This document shows, piece after piece, positions 1 through 8,302 of a DNA stretch of 64,000 nucleotides. The stretch's first letter is position 1, and every line of letters starts with the position of its first letter. A program made the position numbers and the translations under genes. This DNA comes from Thiohalophilus thiocyanatoxydans (GTDB lineage: Bacteria > Pseudomonadota > Gammaproteobacteria > UBA6429 > Thiohalophilaceae). The stretch lies in assembly GCF_004366735.1 (NCBI RefSeq), contig NZ_SOQX01000009.1:1-64000 (forward strand). The letters are read 5' to 3'. Under the pieces are notes generated by a model. The model made no database searches. It saw nothing but the letters and a program-made list of their open reading frames with translations, and had not been told where the DNA came from.

Positions 1-158
1 TCGTTCCATCATTGTAATACGTTTGTAGTGCTCTGACATGCAACACCCCCTTGGGTTAAGGTATTATGGTATTGCACTAGGACTTAGAGACCACCAAATT
101 AATAATTCATTACTCCTCTGCGCCTCCGCGACCTCCGCGATAATTCCCAGAGAGTCAG
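1..158. other. Left edge, no gene; remnant of an octamer repeat
   Basis: I see no convincing coding sequence here. Bases 115-139 carry a shortened copy of the C-T-C-T-G-C-G / C-T-C-C-G-C-G repeat that recurs complete at 339-371 and 571-603, so the tandem array that follows was probably longer or has decayed at this end. The bases before about 100 show nothing I can interpret. Confidence 0.4.
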
Positions 159-622
159 CTAATAGATCGGCTCCTCACCTTCGGGGCGGTAGCGGAAGCG
201 CGGGTGGCTCCACCAGTACTGTTCGGGTTTGCGGCGGATGGCGCAGAGGCGCGGAGAAAAGAAAATTTATTATGGTTCTTAGCGGATAGGCGATGCTGCA
301 AAGATTTGTGAGCTTGTTTAAATCCTGTTAATTATTATTCTCTGCGTCTCCGCGCCTCTGCGACCTCCGCGTTAATTTCCAGAGAGTTAGCTAATAGATC
401 GGCTCCTCACCTTCGGGGCGGTAGCGGAAGCGCGGGTGGCTCCACCAGTACTGTTCGGGTTTGCGGCGGATGGCGCAGAGGCGCGGAGAAAAGAAAATTT
501 ATTATGGTTCTTAGCGGATAGGCGATGCTGCAAAGATTTGTGAGCTTGTTTAAATCCTGTTAATTATTATTCTCTGCGTCTCCGCGCCTCTGCGACCTCC
601 GCGTTAATTTCCAGAGAGTTAG
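159..622. repeat. Two identical 232-bp tandem units: acyltransferase 3' tail plus octamer-repeat element
   Basis: The units at 159-390 and 391-622 appear identical by eye. Each starts with about 82 bases that copy the last codons and stop of the acyltransferase gene at 623 (the tail encoding the YWWSHPRFRYRP motif), then carries an element of about 148 bases (241-388 and 473-620). The element begins with GCGCAGAGGCGCGGAG and ends with an inverted, longer version of the same octamer repeat, around an AT-rich interior. The gene copies break off at a GGCGGATG shared with the intact gene, with two mismatches just before it. The likely origin is unequal recombination or slippage of the gene tail plus its downstream element. 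An assembly artefact is possible because the units are identical. Confidence 0.9.
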
Positions 623-1492
623 CTAATAGATCGGCTCCTCACCTTCGGGGCGGTAGCGGAAGCGCGGGTGGCTCCACCAGTACTGTTCGGGTTTCTGGCG
701 GATGATGCGCTCCAGTTCACGGTTCATCGCGGCCGCAGCCTGTTCGGGATCGGGATCGGCGATGGCGTTATCCAGCGGTTCGAAATGGAGGGCAAAGCCG
801 CGTGCGCGAGGCAGGCGTTCGGCCCAGGCGCAAATGACGGGCGCGTTGTGCTGATGAGCAAGGCGTGTGGGTAGCACTGGCGTGTTGGTGCGGATACCGA
901 AAAACGGGACCACCACGCCGGCCCCGGCACCGGGATTCTGATCCGGCAGAATCCCGACAATGCGATGCGCCCGTTTGAGGGCCCGCACCGAGGCGCGTAC
1001 CCCGCGCGCGGTGGTGGTGACCAGTTCGGCGCCGAAGCGCTGGCGACCGCGCAGGATGAAATCATCGAGCCAGGCAGAACGCTGGGTACGATAAAGACTG
1101 GTGATGGGATAATGGCGGGAACAGTAGAGGCCGATCATTTCCCAGTTGCCCAGGTGAGGGACCAGCAAGATCACGCCAGTCTCCTTTTCGAGTGCCGAGC
1201 GGAGCCAGTGTTCCCCTTCAACATGGCGAACCAGGTTGATCACCCGGGCAGCGGGACCGTGCCACAGGCGAAAGGATTCGAGCAGGGTTCGGGCCGTGGC
1301 GATCAGGCTGCGTCGTGCCAGCCGTCGACGGGCCCGGTTATCCAGCTCCGGCAGACAGACGGCCAGGTTGCGCCGGGCGATTCGCGCCGGCTTTGCCCGC
1401 AGCATCCACACTAGCTGACCCAGCAGCCAGCCGGTGCTGTGGAGTATCGGTAAGGGCAGGCGGGCAAGCAGTAACAGCCAGAATTCACGCAT
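623..1492 (-). CDS. Lipid A biosynthesis lauroyl/myristoyl acyltransferase (LpxL/HtrB family)
   Basis: This 289-residue protein belongs to the LpxL/LpxM/HtrB family, which transfers secondary acyl chains from acyl-ACP to the lipid A precursor at the inner-membrane face. It has a hydrophobic N-terminal anchor (about residues 4-30), the family HX4E catalytic motif as HLGNWE (H113, E118), a LPDQNPG stretch near 182, and the C-terminal YWWSHPRFRYRP signature near 271. Which acyl chain it transfers cannot be read from the sequence, so I give no symbol. Its last 82 bases are duplicated twice downstream in the tandem array. The upstream hairpin at 1519-1552 separates it from the small gene transcribed in the same direction. 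Confidence 0.9.
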   Translation of the reverse strand: MREFWLLLLARLPLPILHSTGWLLGQLVWMLRAKPARIARRNLAVCLPELDNRARRRLARRSLIATARTLLESFRLWHGPAARVINLVRHVEGEHWLRSALEKETGVILLVPHLGNWEMIGLYCSRHYPITSLYRTQRSAWLDDFILRGRQRFGAELVTTTARGVRASVRALKRAHRIVGILPDQNPGAGAGVVVPFFGIRTNTPVLPTRLAHQHNAPVICAWAERLPRARGFALHFEPLDNAIADPDPEQAAAAMNRELERIIRQKPEQYWWSHPRFRYRPEGEEPIY

Positions 1493-1518
1493 GGGTCATT
1501 GTCAGATGTGAAAAGTAA

Positions 1519-1552
1519 AAAATCCTGTACACCTGACAGGGTACAGGATTTT
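1519..1552 (-). terminator. Hairpin terminator of the small gene at 1621
   Basis: A perfect 12-bp stem (AAAATCCTGTAC and its complement) surrounds a 10-base loop. The A/T ends of the stem give a U-rich 3' side in both directions. It lies downstream of the leftward 61-residue gene and just upstream of the acyltransferase start, so it should end transcription of the former. Confidence 0.75.
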
Positions 1553-1620
1553 CCTTCTGGCCGCGCCGGTCGGCCGGCGGGCGAACCGGACAAGGTGGTG
1601 GGGGCTTGAGCGGGTTCCGG

Positions 1621-1806
1621 TTAGGGGGCCTCCCCATCCAGGCAGGCCTGCTCATTGCGGGCGGCGTTCACCCGGTTGAGCAGGTTCAGGTAAACGGCCG
1701 CATCCTGTCGGCTGTCCAGCGGGCCTTCCATCCCGGCCGGTGTTTCAATGCACCAGCCCTCGCCACACTGGACCATCATTGGCGCTTCTCGGTTGACGTG
1801 TTTCAT
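1621..1806 (-). CDS. Small conserved-type hypothetical protein (61 aa)
   Basis: A soluble acidic protein of 61 residues with two cysteines near the N-terminus (C14, C19) and a third near the end. It has the run GWCIETPAGMEGPLDS followed by a likely helix (AAVYLNLLNRVNAARNE). A strong GGAGG ribosome-binding site lies 6-7 bases before the ATG, which argues it is real. I recognise the pattern only as that of short unannotated gammaproteobacterial proteins and cannot give a function. A perfect CRP-type palindrome sits 122 bases upstream of its start. Confidence 0.65.
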   Translation of the reverse strand: MKHVNREAPMMVQCGEGWCIETPAGMEGPLDSRQDAAVYLNLLNRVNAARNEQACLDGEAP

Positions 1807-1927
1807 CCGATACCTCCCGACAGGCTCATCCTGCTACACGAATTGGAGAACATTCCGGGCAAACCTCCCAACATATTGGGGCTGCCTGGAGACCTTATCG
1901 GCAATCATAGCGCCCCGATAATAAAAA

Positions 1928-1943
1928 TGTGAATAAATTCACA
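1928..1943. promoter_or_regulatory. Perfect CRP/Vfr-type palindrome
   Basis: TGTGAATAAATTCACA matches the CRP-family consensus TGTGA-N6-TCACA exactly and is palindromic in its inner bases too. It lies in the AT-rich gap between ttcA and the 61-residue gene. A second, weaker TTCACA/TTTCACA run follows within 10 bases. The only gene start it can serve nearby is the leftward small gene at 1806. No CRP gene is in the window, so the cognate regulator is inferred. Confidence 0.6.
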
Positions 1944-2064
1944 ATTTTTCACATTTCTTTTATGGGAGGGGCATCTTCCCCACATAAGGGGCGTTGTTTT
2001 TGTATTAATGAACCAAAAAAACCACTTTTTAAAAATATTGTGTATTTGATGTAAGTGTTTTAGC

Positions 2065-2094
2065 GGGTATATTTTAATGTGGGAAAATATACCC
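2065..2094 (-). terminator. 11-bp inverted repeat at the end of ttcA
   Basis: GGGTATATTTT at 2065-2075 pairs perfectly with 2084-2094 around an 8-base loop. It overlaps the first base of the ttcA stop codon. On the minus strand no long U-run follows, so it is a 3'-end hairpin but not a textbook intrinsic terminator. Confidence 0.5.
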
Positions 2095-2876
2095 TATTCT
2101 GCTCCGTCTTTAGAGTAGAGTGGGCGCATGGCGGTCATCAGGCTCCTGAAAAGCTGCTTGTTGTGGGACTCTTCCTGTGCCAGCAATTGCTTCATGTGGT
2201 CCCGCTCGGTAGGCATGGCGAAGCAGGCGGGGCAGGAGTCGGGGATGACCGGCAGGATCTGCCGGGTGGCGAAGTCGGCGGTTTGCCGTTCGCGCGCATA
2301 GACCAGCGGCCGGATGATGCGTACGTCGCCGTCGCGGTTGGTATAGCAGGCCTTCATGGTACGCAGCTGGCCCCCGTGGAAGGCTGACATCAGGAAGCTT
2401 TCGGCCAGATCGTCCAGGTGCTGGGCGAGGGCCAGCACATTGTAGCCCTCGCGCCGACAGGTGGCGTACATAATGCCGCGCTTGATGCGTGAGCAGTAGG
2501 CGCAGAACGAGTCGTGCTTCATCTGGCTTTTGGCGTTCTCGGCGATCGGCTGGCTCTCGAAGAAGTAGGGAATCCCCAGCTGCGCCAGATACGCCTTGAG
2601 CGTTTGCGGGTGAAAACCCTCGATCTGCGGGTCCACGGTCAGTGCCGCCAGCTCGAAGCGGATCGGGGCATGACGCTGCAGATGGCGCAGGATATGTAAC
2701 AGCGACAGGGAATCCTTGCCGCCGGAGAGGCCCAGCAGGATCCGATCGCCCTCGCGGATCATGTTGAAATCGGCGATGGCCCGGCCCACCGGTCGCAGCA
2801 GCGCCTTGGGAATTTTCAGCGCGCTTACCCGGTCGGCGGAAATTTCCTCGCGGCTGGTTGAAACAGAACTCGACAT
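2094..2876 (-). CDS. ttcA: tRNA 2-thiocytidine biosynthesis protein TtcA
   Basis: ATP-dependent thiolase that converts C32 of certain tRNAs to 2-thiocytidine with an iron-sulfur cluster. The PP-loop SGGKDS is at residues 51-56. The cluster cysteines are visible as C125-x-x-C128 (CAYC) and C215 in DSCPAC, matching the family's CxxC plus a distal Cys. The 260-residue length is somewhat shorter than the E. coli protein, the difference lying at the C-terminal end. It stands alone, followed by an inverted repeat. Confidence 0.95.
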   Translation of the reverse strand: MSSSVSTSREEISADRVSALKIPKALLRPVGRAIADFNMIREGDRILLGLSGGKDSLSLLHILRHLQRHAPIRFELAALTVDPQIEGFHPQTLKAYLAQLGIPYFFESQPIAENAKSQMKHDSFCAYCSRIKRGIMYATCRREGYNVLALAQHLDDLAESFLMSAFHGGQLRTMKACYTNRDGDVRIIRPLVYARERQTADFATRQILPVIPDSCPACFAMPTERDHMKQLLAQEESHNKQLFRSLMTAMRPLYSKDGAE

Positions 2877-2979
2877 AACCGCGCCAGTTTAACGTGCCGG
2901 CGGGCCGAGAACCATATAGCGGGTTTGTGATCTGCCCGCGACCGCCCGGTCAGGCAACGGAATATGTTATGTTCTGCCT

Positions 2980-3402
2980 ATGCAGGAACAGGAACCCGAA
3001 CCCGAGTTTGAATACGGCGACAGGTCTTTGCGTCTGAATCTTGCCTTGATCGTGGGTATCTACTTTTTGATCGCGATTGGTTTGCAGCCGCTGATTGACT
3101 TTTTGCTTGTCCCCGATCCGGAAGCCGCCGATCCCTATCGGGTGATGGCGCTGGCGGAAGAAAAGCAAAAACTGACCGGCTATGTTTACAGTATATGGCG
3201 TATGTTGCCCATCCTGTTTTTTCTCTGGTACGGCTGGCGCATCATTGCCTCTTTACGCGTGCCGCCGGCCGGAACCCGCTCGCCGTTTACCGTACGTATA
3301 ATTAAAGGTAAGCCTGCGCGCATGTTTGGTATGCTGCTGATTCTGGTTGCGCTGTTGCTGCTGTATCGGGAGTTACTTACCCTGACTAAATTAACAGGCT
3401 GA
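2980..3402 (+). CDS. Hypothetical inner-membrane protein, about three TM segments
   Basis: A 140-residue protein with an acidic N-terminus (EQEPEPEFEYGD) and three hydrophobic segments at about residues 20-43, 72-88 and 112-132. The loop between segments 1 and 2 is charged (DPEAADPYRVMALAEEKQKL). I recognise no family. No strong ribosome-binding site precedes the ATG, but the membrane pattern, good codon use and isolated position between ttcA and metH support a real gene. Confidence 0.6.
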   Translation: MQEQEPEPEFEYGDRSLRLNLALIVGIYFLIAIGLQPLIDFLLVPDPEAADPYRVMALAEEKQKLTGYVYSIWRMLPILFFLWYGWRIIASLRVPPAGTRSPFTVRIIKGKPARMFGMLLILVALLLLYRELLTLTKLTG

Positions 3403-3531
3403 TCCGCTGTTGTTTCCCCCGGTTTGAGGCACAGCCGGGATAATGAATCTGCCATATAGCGCAATGCCGCTCTTTTTCGCCAGATAGCATCCTTACCATG
3501 ATCGAGGGAAATAGAGATGCCCCCTGTTTTC

Positions 3532-3540
3532 TGGTATACT
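3532..3540 (+). promoter_or_regulatory. Extended -10 promoter element of metH
   Basis: TGGTATACT fits the extended -10 pattern TGN-TATAAT with five of six matches in the hexamer. It would give a leader of about 70 bases before metH. No clear -35 hexamer is seen, which extended -10 promoters can do without. Confidence 0.5.
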
Positions 3541-3616
3541 GCTGCGCTCTTATCCGCGTGTTCTCCGATTTTTTTACGCATTTCAGTCAATTAACAACGG
3601 CTAAAAAGAACTAGTT

Positions 3617-6600
3617 ATGAGTCAATTTGAAGAAGCTTTAAAGCAACGTATTCTCGTGCTGGATGGCGCCATGGGCAGTCTGATCCAGACCTATAAACTC
3701 GAAGAAGAAGACTATCGCGGCGATCGTTTCGCTGACTGGCAATCCGATGTCAAAGGCAACAACGATCTGTTGTCACTGACCCAGCCCAAGATCGTTCGCG
3801 ATATTCACACCGCCTATCTCGAGGCCGGTGCCGACATTGTCGAGACCAACACCTTTAACGCCAACTCCATTTCCATGGCCGACTATCACATGGAAGAGCT
3901 GGTCTACGAGATGAACAAGGCCTCCGCCGAGGTGGCGCGTGAGGCCTGTGAAGCGGTGGGTACTGCCGACAAGCCGCGCTTTGTCGCTGGCGTGCTGGGC
4001 CCGACCAACCGTACCGCCAGTCTTTCCCCGGATGTAAACAATCCGGGCTTTCGTAACATCAACTTCGATCAGCTGGTCGAATCCTATACCGAGGCGTTGG
4101 GCGGTCTGGTCGACGGCGGTGTGGATCTGATCCTGGTGGAAACCATTTTCGATACGCTCAACGCCAAGGCGGCGCTGTTTGCCATCGACAGCTATTTTGT
4201 CGGTCAAGAAGACAAGCGCCTGCCGGTGATGATCTCCGGGACCATTACCGATGCCTCCGGTCGAACCCTGTCGGGCCAGACCGTCGAGGCGTTTTATAAC
4301 TCGCTGCGGCATGTCAAACCGATCAGCTTCGGCTTCAACTGTGCTCTGGGCGCCGGCGAACTGCGCCAGCACATCGAAGAGCTGAGCGGCATCGCCACAT
4401 GTCACGTTAACGCCCATCCCAACGCCGGTCTGCCGAACGAGTTCGGGGAGTACGACGAATCACCCGAAGAGATGGCCGGGCAGATCGAAGAGTGGGCCAA
4501 AAGCGGCTTTCTGAATATCATCGGCGGTTGCTGTGGTACCACTCCGGGGCACATCAAGGCGATTGCCGAAGCCGTCGCGCCTTACGAGCCGCGCAAGCTG
4601 CCCGAAGATGAACACATAACCCGCCTGAGTGGCCTGGAGCCCTGTAACATCGACAAGGACTCGCTGTTTGTCAATGTCGGCGAGCGGACCAACGTGACCG
4701 GCTCGGCCAAATTCAAGCGCCTGATTCTCGAAGAGCAGTACGACACGGCACTGGATGTGGCGCGCGAGCAGGTGGAAAACGGTGCCCAGATCATCGACGT
4801 CAACATGGACGAAGGCATGCTCGATGGCGAGAACGCCATGGTGACCTTCCTGAACCTGATTGCCAGCGAGCCGGATATCTCCCGCGTACCGGTGATGATC
4901 GACTCCTCCAAGTGGCACATTATCGAGGCCGGCCTCAAATGTGTTCAGGGCAAGGGTGTGGTCAACTCCATCTCCATGAAGGAAGGCGAGGAAGAATTTA
5001 TTCGCCAGGCCGAACTCTGCCGCCGCTACGGCGCGGCCGTGGTAGTCATGGCCTTTGACGAAACCGGCCAGGCTGATACCAAAGAGCGCAAGGTTGAAAT
5101 CTGCGAGCGGGCCTACAAGATTCTGACCGAGCAGATTGGTTTCCCGCCGGAAGACATTATCTTCGATCCGAATATTTTCGCCATCGCGACCGGTATCGAA
5201 GAGCATAACAATTACGGTGTTGACTTTATCGAGGCGGTCCGCGAGATCAAGAGCAGGCTGCCGTATGCATTGATCAGTGGCGGCGTTTCCAACGTCTCGT
5301 TCTCGTTCCGGGGTAACAACCCGGTGCGCGAAGCGATCCACGCCGTGTTCCTGTATCACGCTATCAAGGCGGGCATGGATATGGGGATCGTCAACGCCGG
5401 TCAGCTGGCGGTTTATGATGACCTGCCCGAGGAGCTGCGCGAGGCGGTGGAAGACGTGGTGCTCAATCGCCGCGACGATTCCACCGAGCGTCTGCTGGAT
5501 CTGGCCGACAAGTACAAGGGTGACGGCAGCGGCGCCAAGAAGGAAGAGGATCTGGAATGGCGCAGCTGGCCGGTGGCCAAGCGGTTGGAACACGCGCTGG
5601 TCAAGGGCATCGACGCCTATGTGAATGACGATACCGAAGAGGCGCGTCAGGCGTTCAACAGGCCGCTGGAAGTGATCGAAGGTCCGCTGATGGACGGCAT
5701 GAACGTGGTCGGCGATCTGTTCGGTGACGGCAAGATGTTCCTGCCCCAGGTGGTCAAATCGGCACGCGTGATGAAAAAAGCCGTGGCCTACCTGTTCCCC
5801 TTCATCGAAGCCGAGAAGGAAGAAGGCGCCAAGGCCGATGCCAAGGTGCTGATGGCCACTGTGAAAGGTGACGTGCACGATATCGGCAAGAACATCGTCG
5901 GCGTGGTACTGCAGTGTAACAACTTTGAAGTGGTCGACATGGGTGTCATGGTGCCGGCCAATGACATTCTCAAGAAAGCCAAAGAAGAGAATGTGGACAT
6001 CGTGGGTCTGTCCGGCCTGATCACCCCGTCGCTGGACGAGATGGTGCATATGGCCAAGGAGATGGAACGTAACGGTTTTGATGTCCCATTGATGATCGGT
6101 GGTGCCACCACTTCCAAGGCGCATACCGCGGTGAAGATCGAGCAGCACTATCATGCACCGACCGTGTGGGTGAAGGACGCCTCGCGGGCCGTGGGTGTGG
6201 CACAGAACCTGATCAGCGAGTTGCATCGGGAAAAATTCGTCACAGAATTACGTGCCGAGTATGACAAGGTCCGCGAGAATCACGCCGGTCGTCGCGCCAA
6301 GACCAACTGGGTAACGCTGGAAGAGGCACGGGCCAACAAGACCAAGATCGACTGGTCCGATTACACGCCGCCGGTTCCCGCACAGCCGGGGATCCAGGTG
6401 TTTGATGACATGCCGCTGGAGTTCCTGCGCCCGTACATCGACTGGACCCCGTTCTTCCACACCTGGGAGATGAAAGGTTCCTATCCCAAGATTCTGGATG
6501 ATCCCGATAAGGGCCCCGAGGCGAAGAAGCTGTTAAATGATGCCCAGCAGATGCTGGATCAGATCATCGAGGAGCGCTGGCTCAAGGCCAAGGCCATCGT

Positions 6601-7324
6601 CGGTCTGTGGCCCGCCAACAGCATCAACGACGATGACATCGAGCTCTATGAAGATGACTCTCGCTCCAAGGTGAGGATGACCCTGTGCCATCTGCGTCAG
6701 CAGACCCAGCGTCCGCCGGGTAAGCCCAACCGCTGCCTGACAGACTTTATCGCGCCGAAAGAGAGTGGCAAGCCGGATTATATCGGTGGTTTTGTCGTAA
6801 CCACCGGACTCGGCATCGATGAGCACATCGAGCGCTTCGAAAAGCAGAACGACGATTATCGTTCGATCATGCTCAAGGCACTGGCCGATCGACTGGCCGA
6901 GGCCTTTGCCGAGCACATGCACGATCGCATGCGCCATATCAACTGGGGTTACGAGCCCAGCGACTGGACGCCGGATTACGGTCTGAAGAGCGAAAACTTC
7001 GACAGCGACAAGCTGGTGCGCGAAGAGTACCAGGGGATCCGTCCGGCACCCGGCTATCCGGCCTGTCCGGAACATACCGAGAAGTTGAAGTTGTGGGAAC
7101 TGCTGGATGCCGAAACCCATACCGGCGTCAAATTGACCGACTCTATGGCCATGTGGCCGGCGGCGGCAGTCAGTGGCTGGTACTTCAGTCACCCCGAGTC
7201 CAGCTACTTCGGTGTCGGCAAGATCAACCGCGATCAGGTTGAGGACTATGCCAAACGTAAAGGCATGTCCGTGGCCGAAGTCGAACGCTGGCTGGGTCAA
7301 AGCCTGGGTTATGACGCCGACTAG
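3617..7324 (+). CDS. metH: Cobalamin-dependent methionine synthase
   Basis: Transfers a methyl group from 5-methyltetrahydrofolate through cob(I)alamin to homocysteine, giving methionine. The 1235 residues match the family's four-module length. The homocysteine domain has the zinc cysteines C242 (GFNCALG) and C305-C306 (GGCCGTTP). The pterin-binding domain starts near residue 350 ([17 protein letters not shown]). The cap and cobalamin domain has the lower axial ligand H754 in GDVHDIGKN. The C-terminal AdoMet reactivation domain carries [12 protein letters not shown]. The gene is monocistronic, with an extended -10 promoter upstream and a strong terminator downstream. I saw no SAH or cobalamin riboswitch signature in the 214-base leader region. 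Confidence 0.98.
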   Translation: MSQFEEALKQRILVLDGAMGSLIQTYKLEEEDYRGDRFADWQSDVKGNNDLLSLTQPKIVRDIHTAYLEAGADIVETNTFNANSISMADYHMEELVYEMNKASAEVAREACEAVGTADKPRFVAGVLGPTNRTASLSPDVNNPGFRNINFDQLVESYTEALGGLVDGGVDLILVETIFDTLNAKAALFAIDSYFVGQEDKRLPVMISGTITDASGRTLSGQTVEAFYNSLRHVKPISFGFNCALGAGELRQHIEELSGIATCHVNAHPNAGLPNEFGEYDESPEEMAGQIEEWAKSGFLNIIGGCCGTTPGHIKAIAEAVAPYEPRKLPEDEHITRLSGLEPCNIDKDSLFVNVGERTNVTGSAKFKRLILEEQYDTALDVAREQVENGAQIIDVNMDEGMLDGENAMVTFLNLIASEPDISRVPVMIDSSKWHIIEAGLKCVQGKGVVNSISMKEGEEEFIRQAELCRRYGAAVVVMAFDETGQADTKERKVEICERAYKILTEQIGFPPEDIIFDPNIFAIATGIEEHNNYGVDFIEAVREIKSRLPYALISGGVSNVSFSFRGNNPVREAIHAVFLYHAIKAGMDMGIVNAGQLAVYDDLPEELREAVEDVVLNRRDDSTERLLDLADKYKGDGSGAKKEEDLEWRSWPVAKRLEHALVKGIDAYVNDDTEEARQAFNRPLEVIEGPLMDGMNVVGDLFGDGKMFLPQVVKSARVMKKAVAYLFPFIEAEKEEGAKADAKVLMATVKGDVHDIGKNIVGVVLQCNNFEVVDMGVMVPANDILKKAKEENVDIVGLSGLITPSLDEMVHMAKEMERNGFDVPLMIGGATTSKAHTAVKIEQHYHAPTVWVKDASRAVGVAQNLISELHREKFVTELRAEYDKVRENHAGRRAKTNWVTLEEARANKTKIDWSDYTPPVPAQPGIQVFDDMPLEFLRPYIDWTPFFHTWEMKGSYPKILDDPDKGPEAKKLLNDAQQMLDQIIEERWLKAKAIVGLWPANSINDDDIELYEDDSRSKVRMTLCHLRQQTQRPPGKPNRCLTDFIAPKESGKPDYIGGFVVTTGLGIDEHIERFEKQNDDYRSIMLKALADRLAEAFAEHMHDRMRHINWGYEPSDWTPDYGLKSENFDSDKLVREEYQGIRPAPGYPACPEHTEKLKLWELLDAETHTGVKLTDSMAMWPAAAVSGWYFSHPESSYFGVGKINRDQVEDYAKRKGMSVAEVERWLGQSLGYDAD

Positions 7325-7349
7325 AACGGGATACCCTGTCCCGGAAAGT

Positions 7350-7382
7350 AAAAAGCCAGTGCAGCAATGCACTGGCTTTTTT
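7350..7382 (+). terminator. Rho-independent terminator of metH
   Basis: AAAAAGCCAGTGC pairs with GCACTGGCTTTTT around the loop AGCAAT and ends in a T run. It begins 26 bases after the metH stop codon. The A-tract on the left also allows bidirectional function. Confidence 0.95.
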
Positions 7383-7482
7383 GTTTTGGGAACTGGGTTA
7401 TGCTCTATAGTATGAGGCACGCAATTCGAAGCGACGACAAGGCGTGTAGCATTTTTATTCCTGTACGAGTTGATGGCATTTT

Positions 7483-8244
7483 ATGTTGAGCTTTCTCAAA
7501 CAGTGGCGAGATCAACGTATCGTGCGGCGCGCAGGCTACAGTGAATCCGAATGGCAGGGCGCATTTGAACGATTGCCGCTGTTGGATCGGCTGAGTGACG
7601 ATGAGAAGGTGCAACTGCGGCGGCTTGCCACACTGTTCTTGCACCACAAGTCTCTGGAAGGCGCCGACGATCTGGTGTTGACGACCGAACTCAAGCTGGT
7701 GATCGCCCTGCAGGCCTGCCTGCCGATCCTGAACCTGGGACTGGACTGGTATGCCGGCTGGGTCTCGGTGGTGATTCATCGTGCCGGTTTCACACCGATG
7801 CACAGCGAGATGGACGAGTACGGCATAGTGCATCGGGTCAGGGAGCCGTTGAGCGGCGAGTCCTGGGAACGGGGGCCGGTGGTGTTATCCGCCGATGCCG
7901 CCCTGGAAGGCGGTGCCATCGACGGGCACAATCTGGTGATTCACGAGTTTGCCCACAAGCTCGATATGCAAAACGGCGTGGCCAACGGCATGCCGCCCCT
8001 GCATCGGGAAATGTCCGCAGTTCAGTGGAGCGAGGCACTCAGTGCCGCTTACGCGGATCTGCGCGAGCGCGTTGAACACGGCAAACCCACCCCCATCGAC
8101 CACTATGGGGCAACCGCCCCGGCCGAATTTTTTGCTGTATTGAGTGAGGTCTTTTTTGAGAGCCCGGTGGCGATCCGCGACGCCTATCCGGCTGTGTACC
8201 GGCAACTGGCGCTGTTTTACCGGCAGAACCCGCTCGATGCTTAA
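7483..8244 (+). CDS. mtfA: MtfA-family zinc peptidase (Mlc titration factor A homologue)
   Basis: A 253-residue cytoplasmic metallopeptidase of the MtfA (YeeI/DUF980) family. The zinc motif HEFAH is at residues 154-158 and the third ligand is E215 in TAPAEFFAVLSE, as in E. coli MtfA. In E. coli this protein binds the glucose repressor Mlc. No Mlc or PTS gene is visible here, so the partner in this organism is unknown. It stands between the metH terminator and the amylosucrase gene, with which it could be cotranscribed (about 58 bases between stop and start). Confidence 0.9.
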   Translation: MLSFLKQWRDQRIVRRAGYSESEWQGAFERLPLLDRLSDDEKVQLRRLATLFLHHKSLEGADDLVLTTELKLVIALQACLPILNLGLDWYAGWVSVVIHRAGFTPMHSEMDEYGIVHRVREPLSGESWERGPVVLSADAALEGGAIDGHNLVIHEFAHKLDMQNGVANGMPPLHREMSAVQWSEALSAAYADLRERVEHGKPTPIDHYGATAPAEFFAVLSEVFFESPVAIRDAYPAVYRQLALFYRQNPLDA

Positions 8245-8302
8245 ATTACACCGTCCGATGGCATATAGTGAGTAGAAGAGAGTGTCCGGAAAAGGAAACG
8301 GT

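Noticed and set aside
38-289. 83-residue open frame at the left edge
   Set aside because: It crosses the tandem array and reads the antisense of the acyltransferase tail; it has no independent coding signs.
159-622. Possible CRISPR-like or prophage direct repeats
   Set aside because: The 232-base units are a gene tail plus a repeat element in tandem, without spacer diversity or integrase.
3403-3616. SAH or cobalamin riboswitch ahead of metH
   Set aside because: I found neither the conserved SAH riboswitch core nor a B12 box in this leader.
4460-6226. 588-residue open frame on the minus strand inside metH
   Set aside because: It is fully antisense to a complete, motif-rich metH and its His/Gln-rich translation has no recognisable domain; high GC keeps the frame open.
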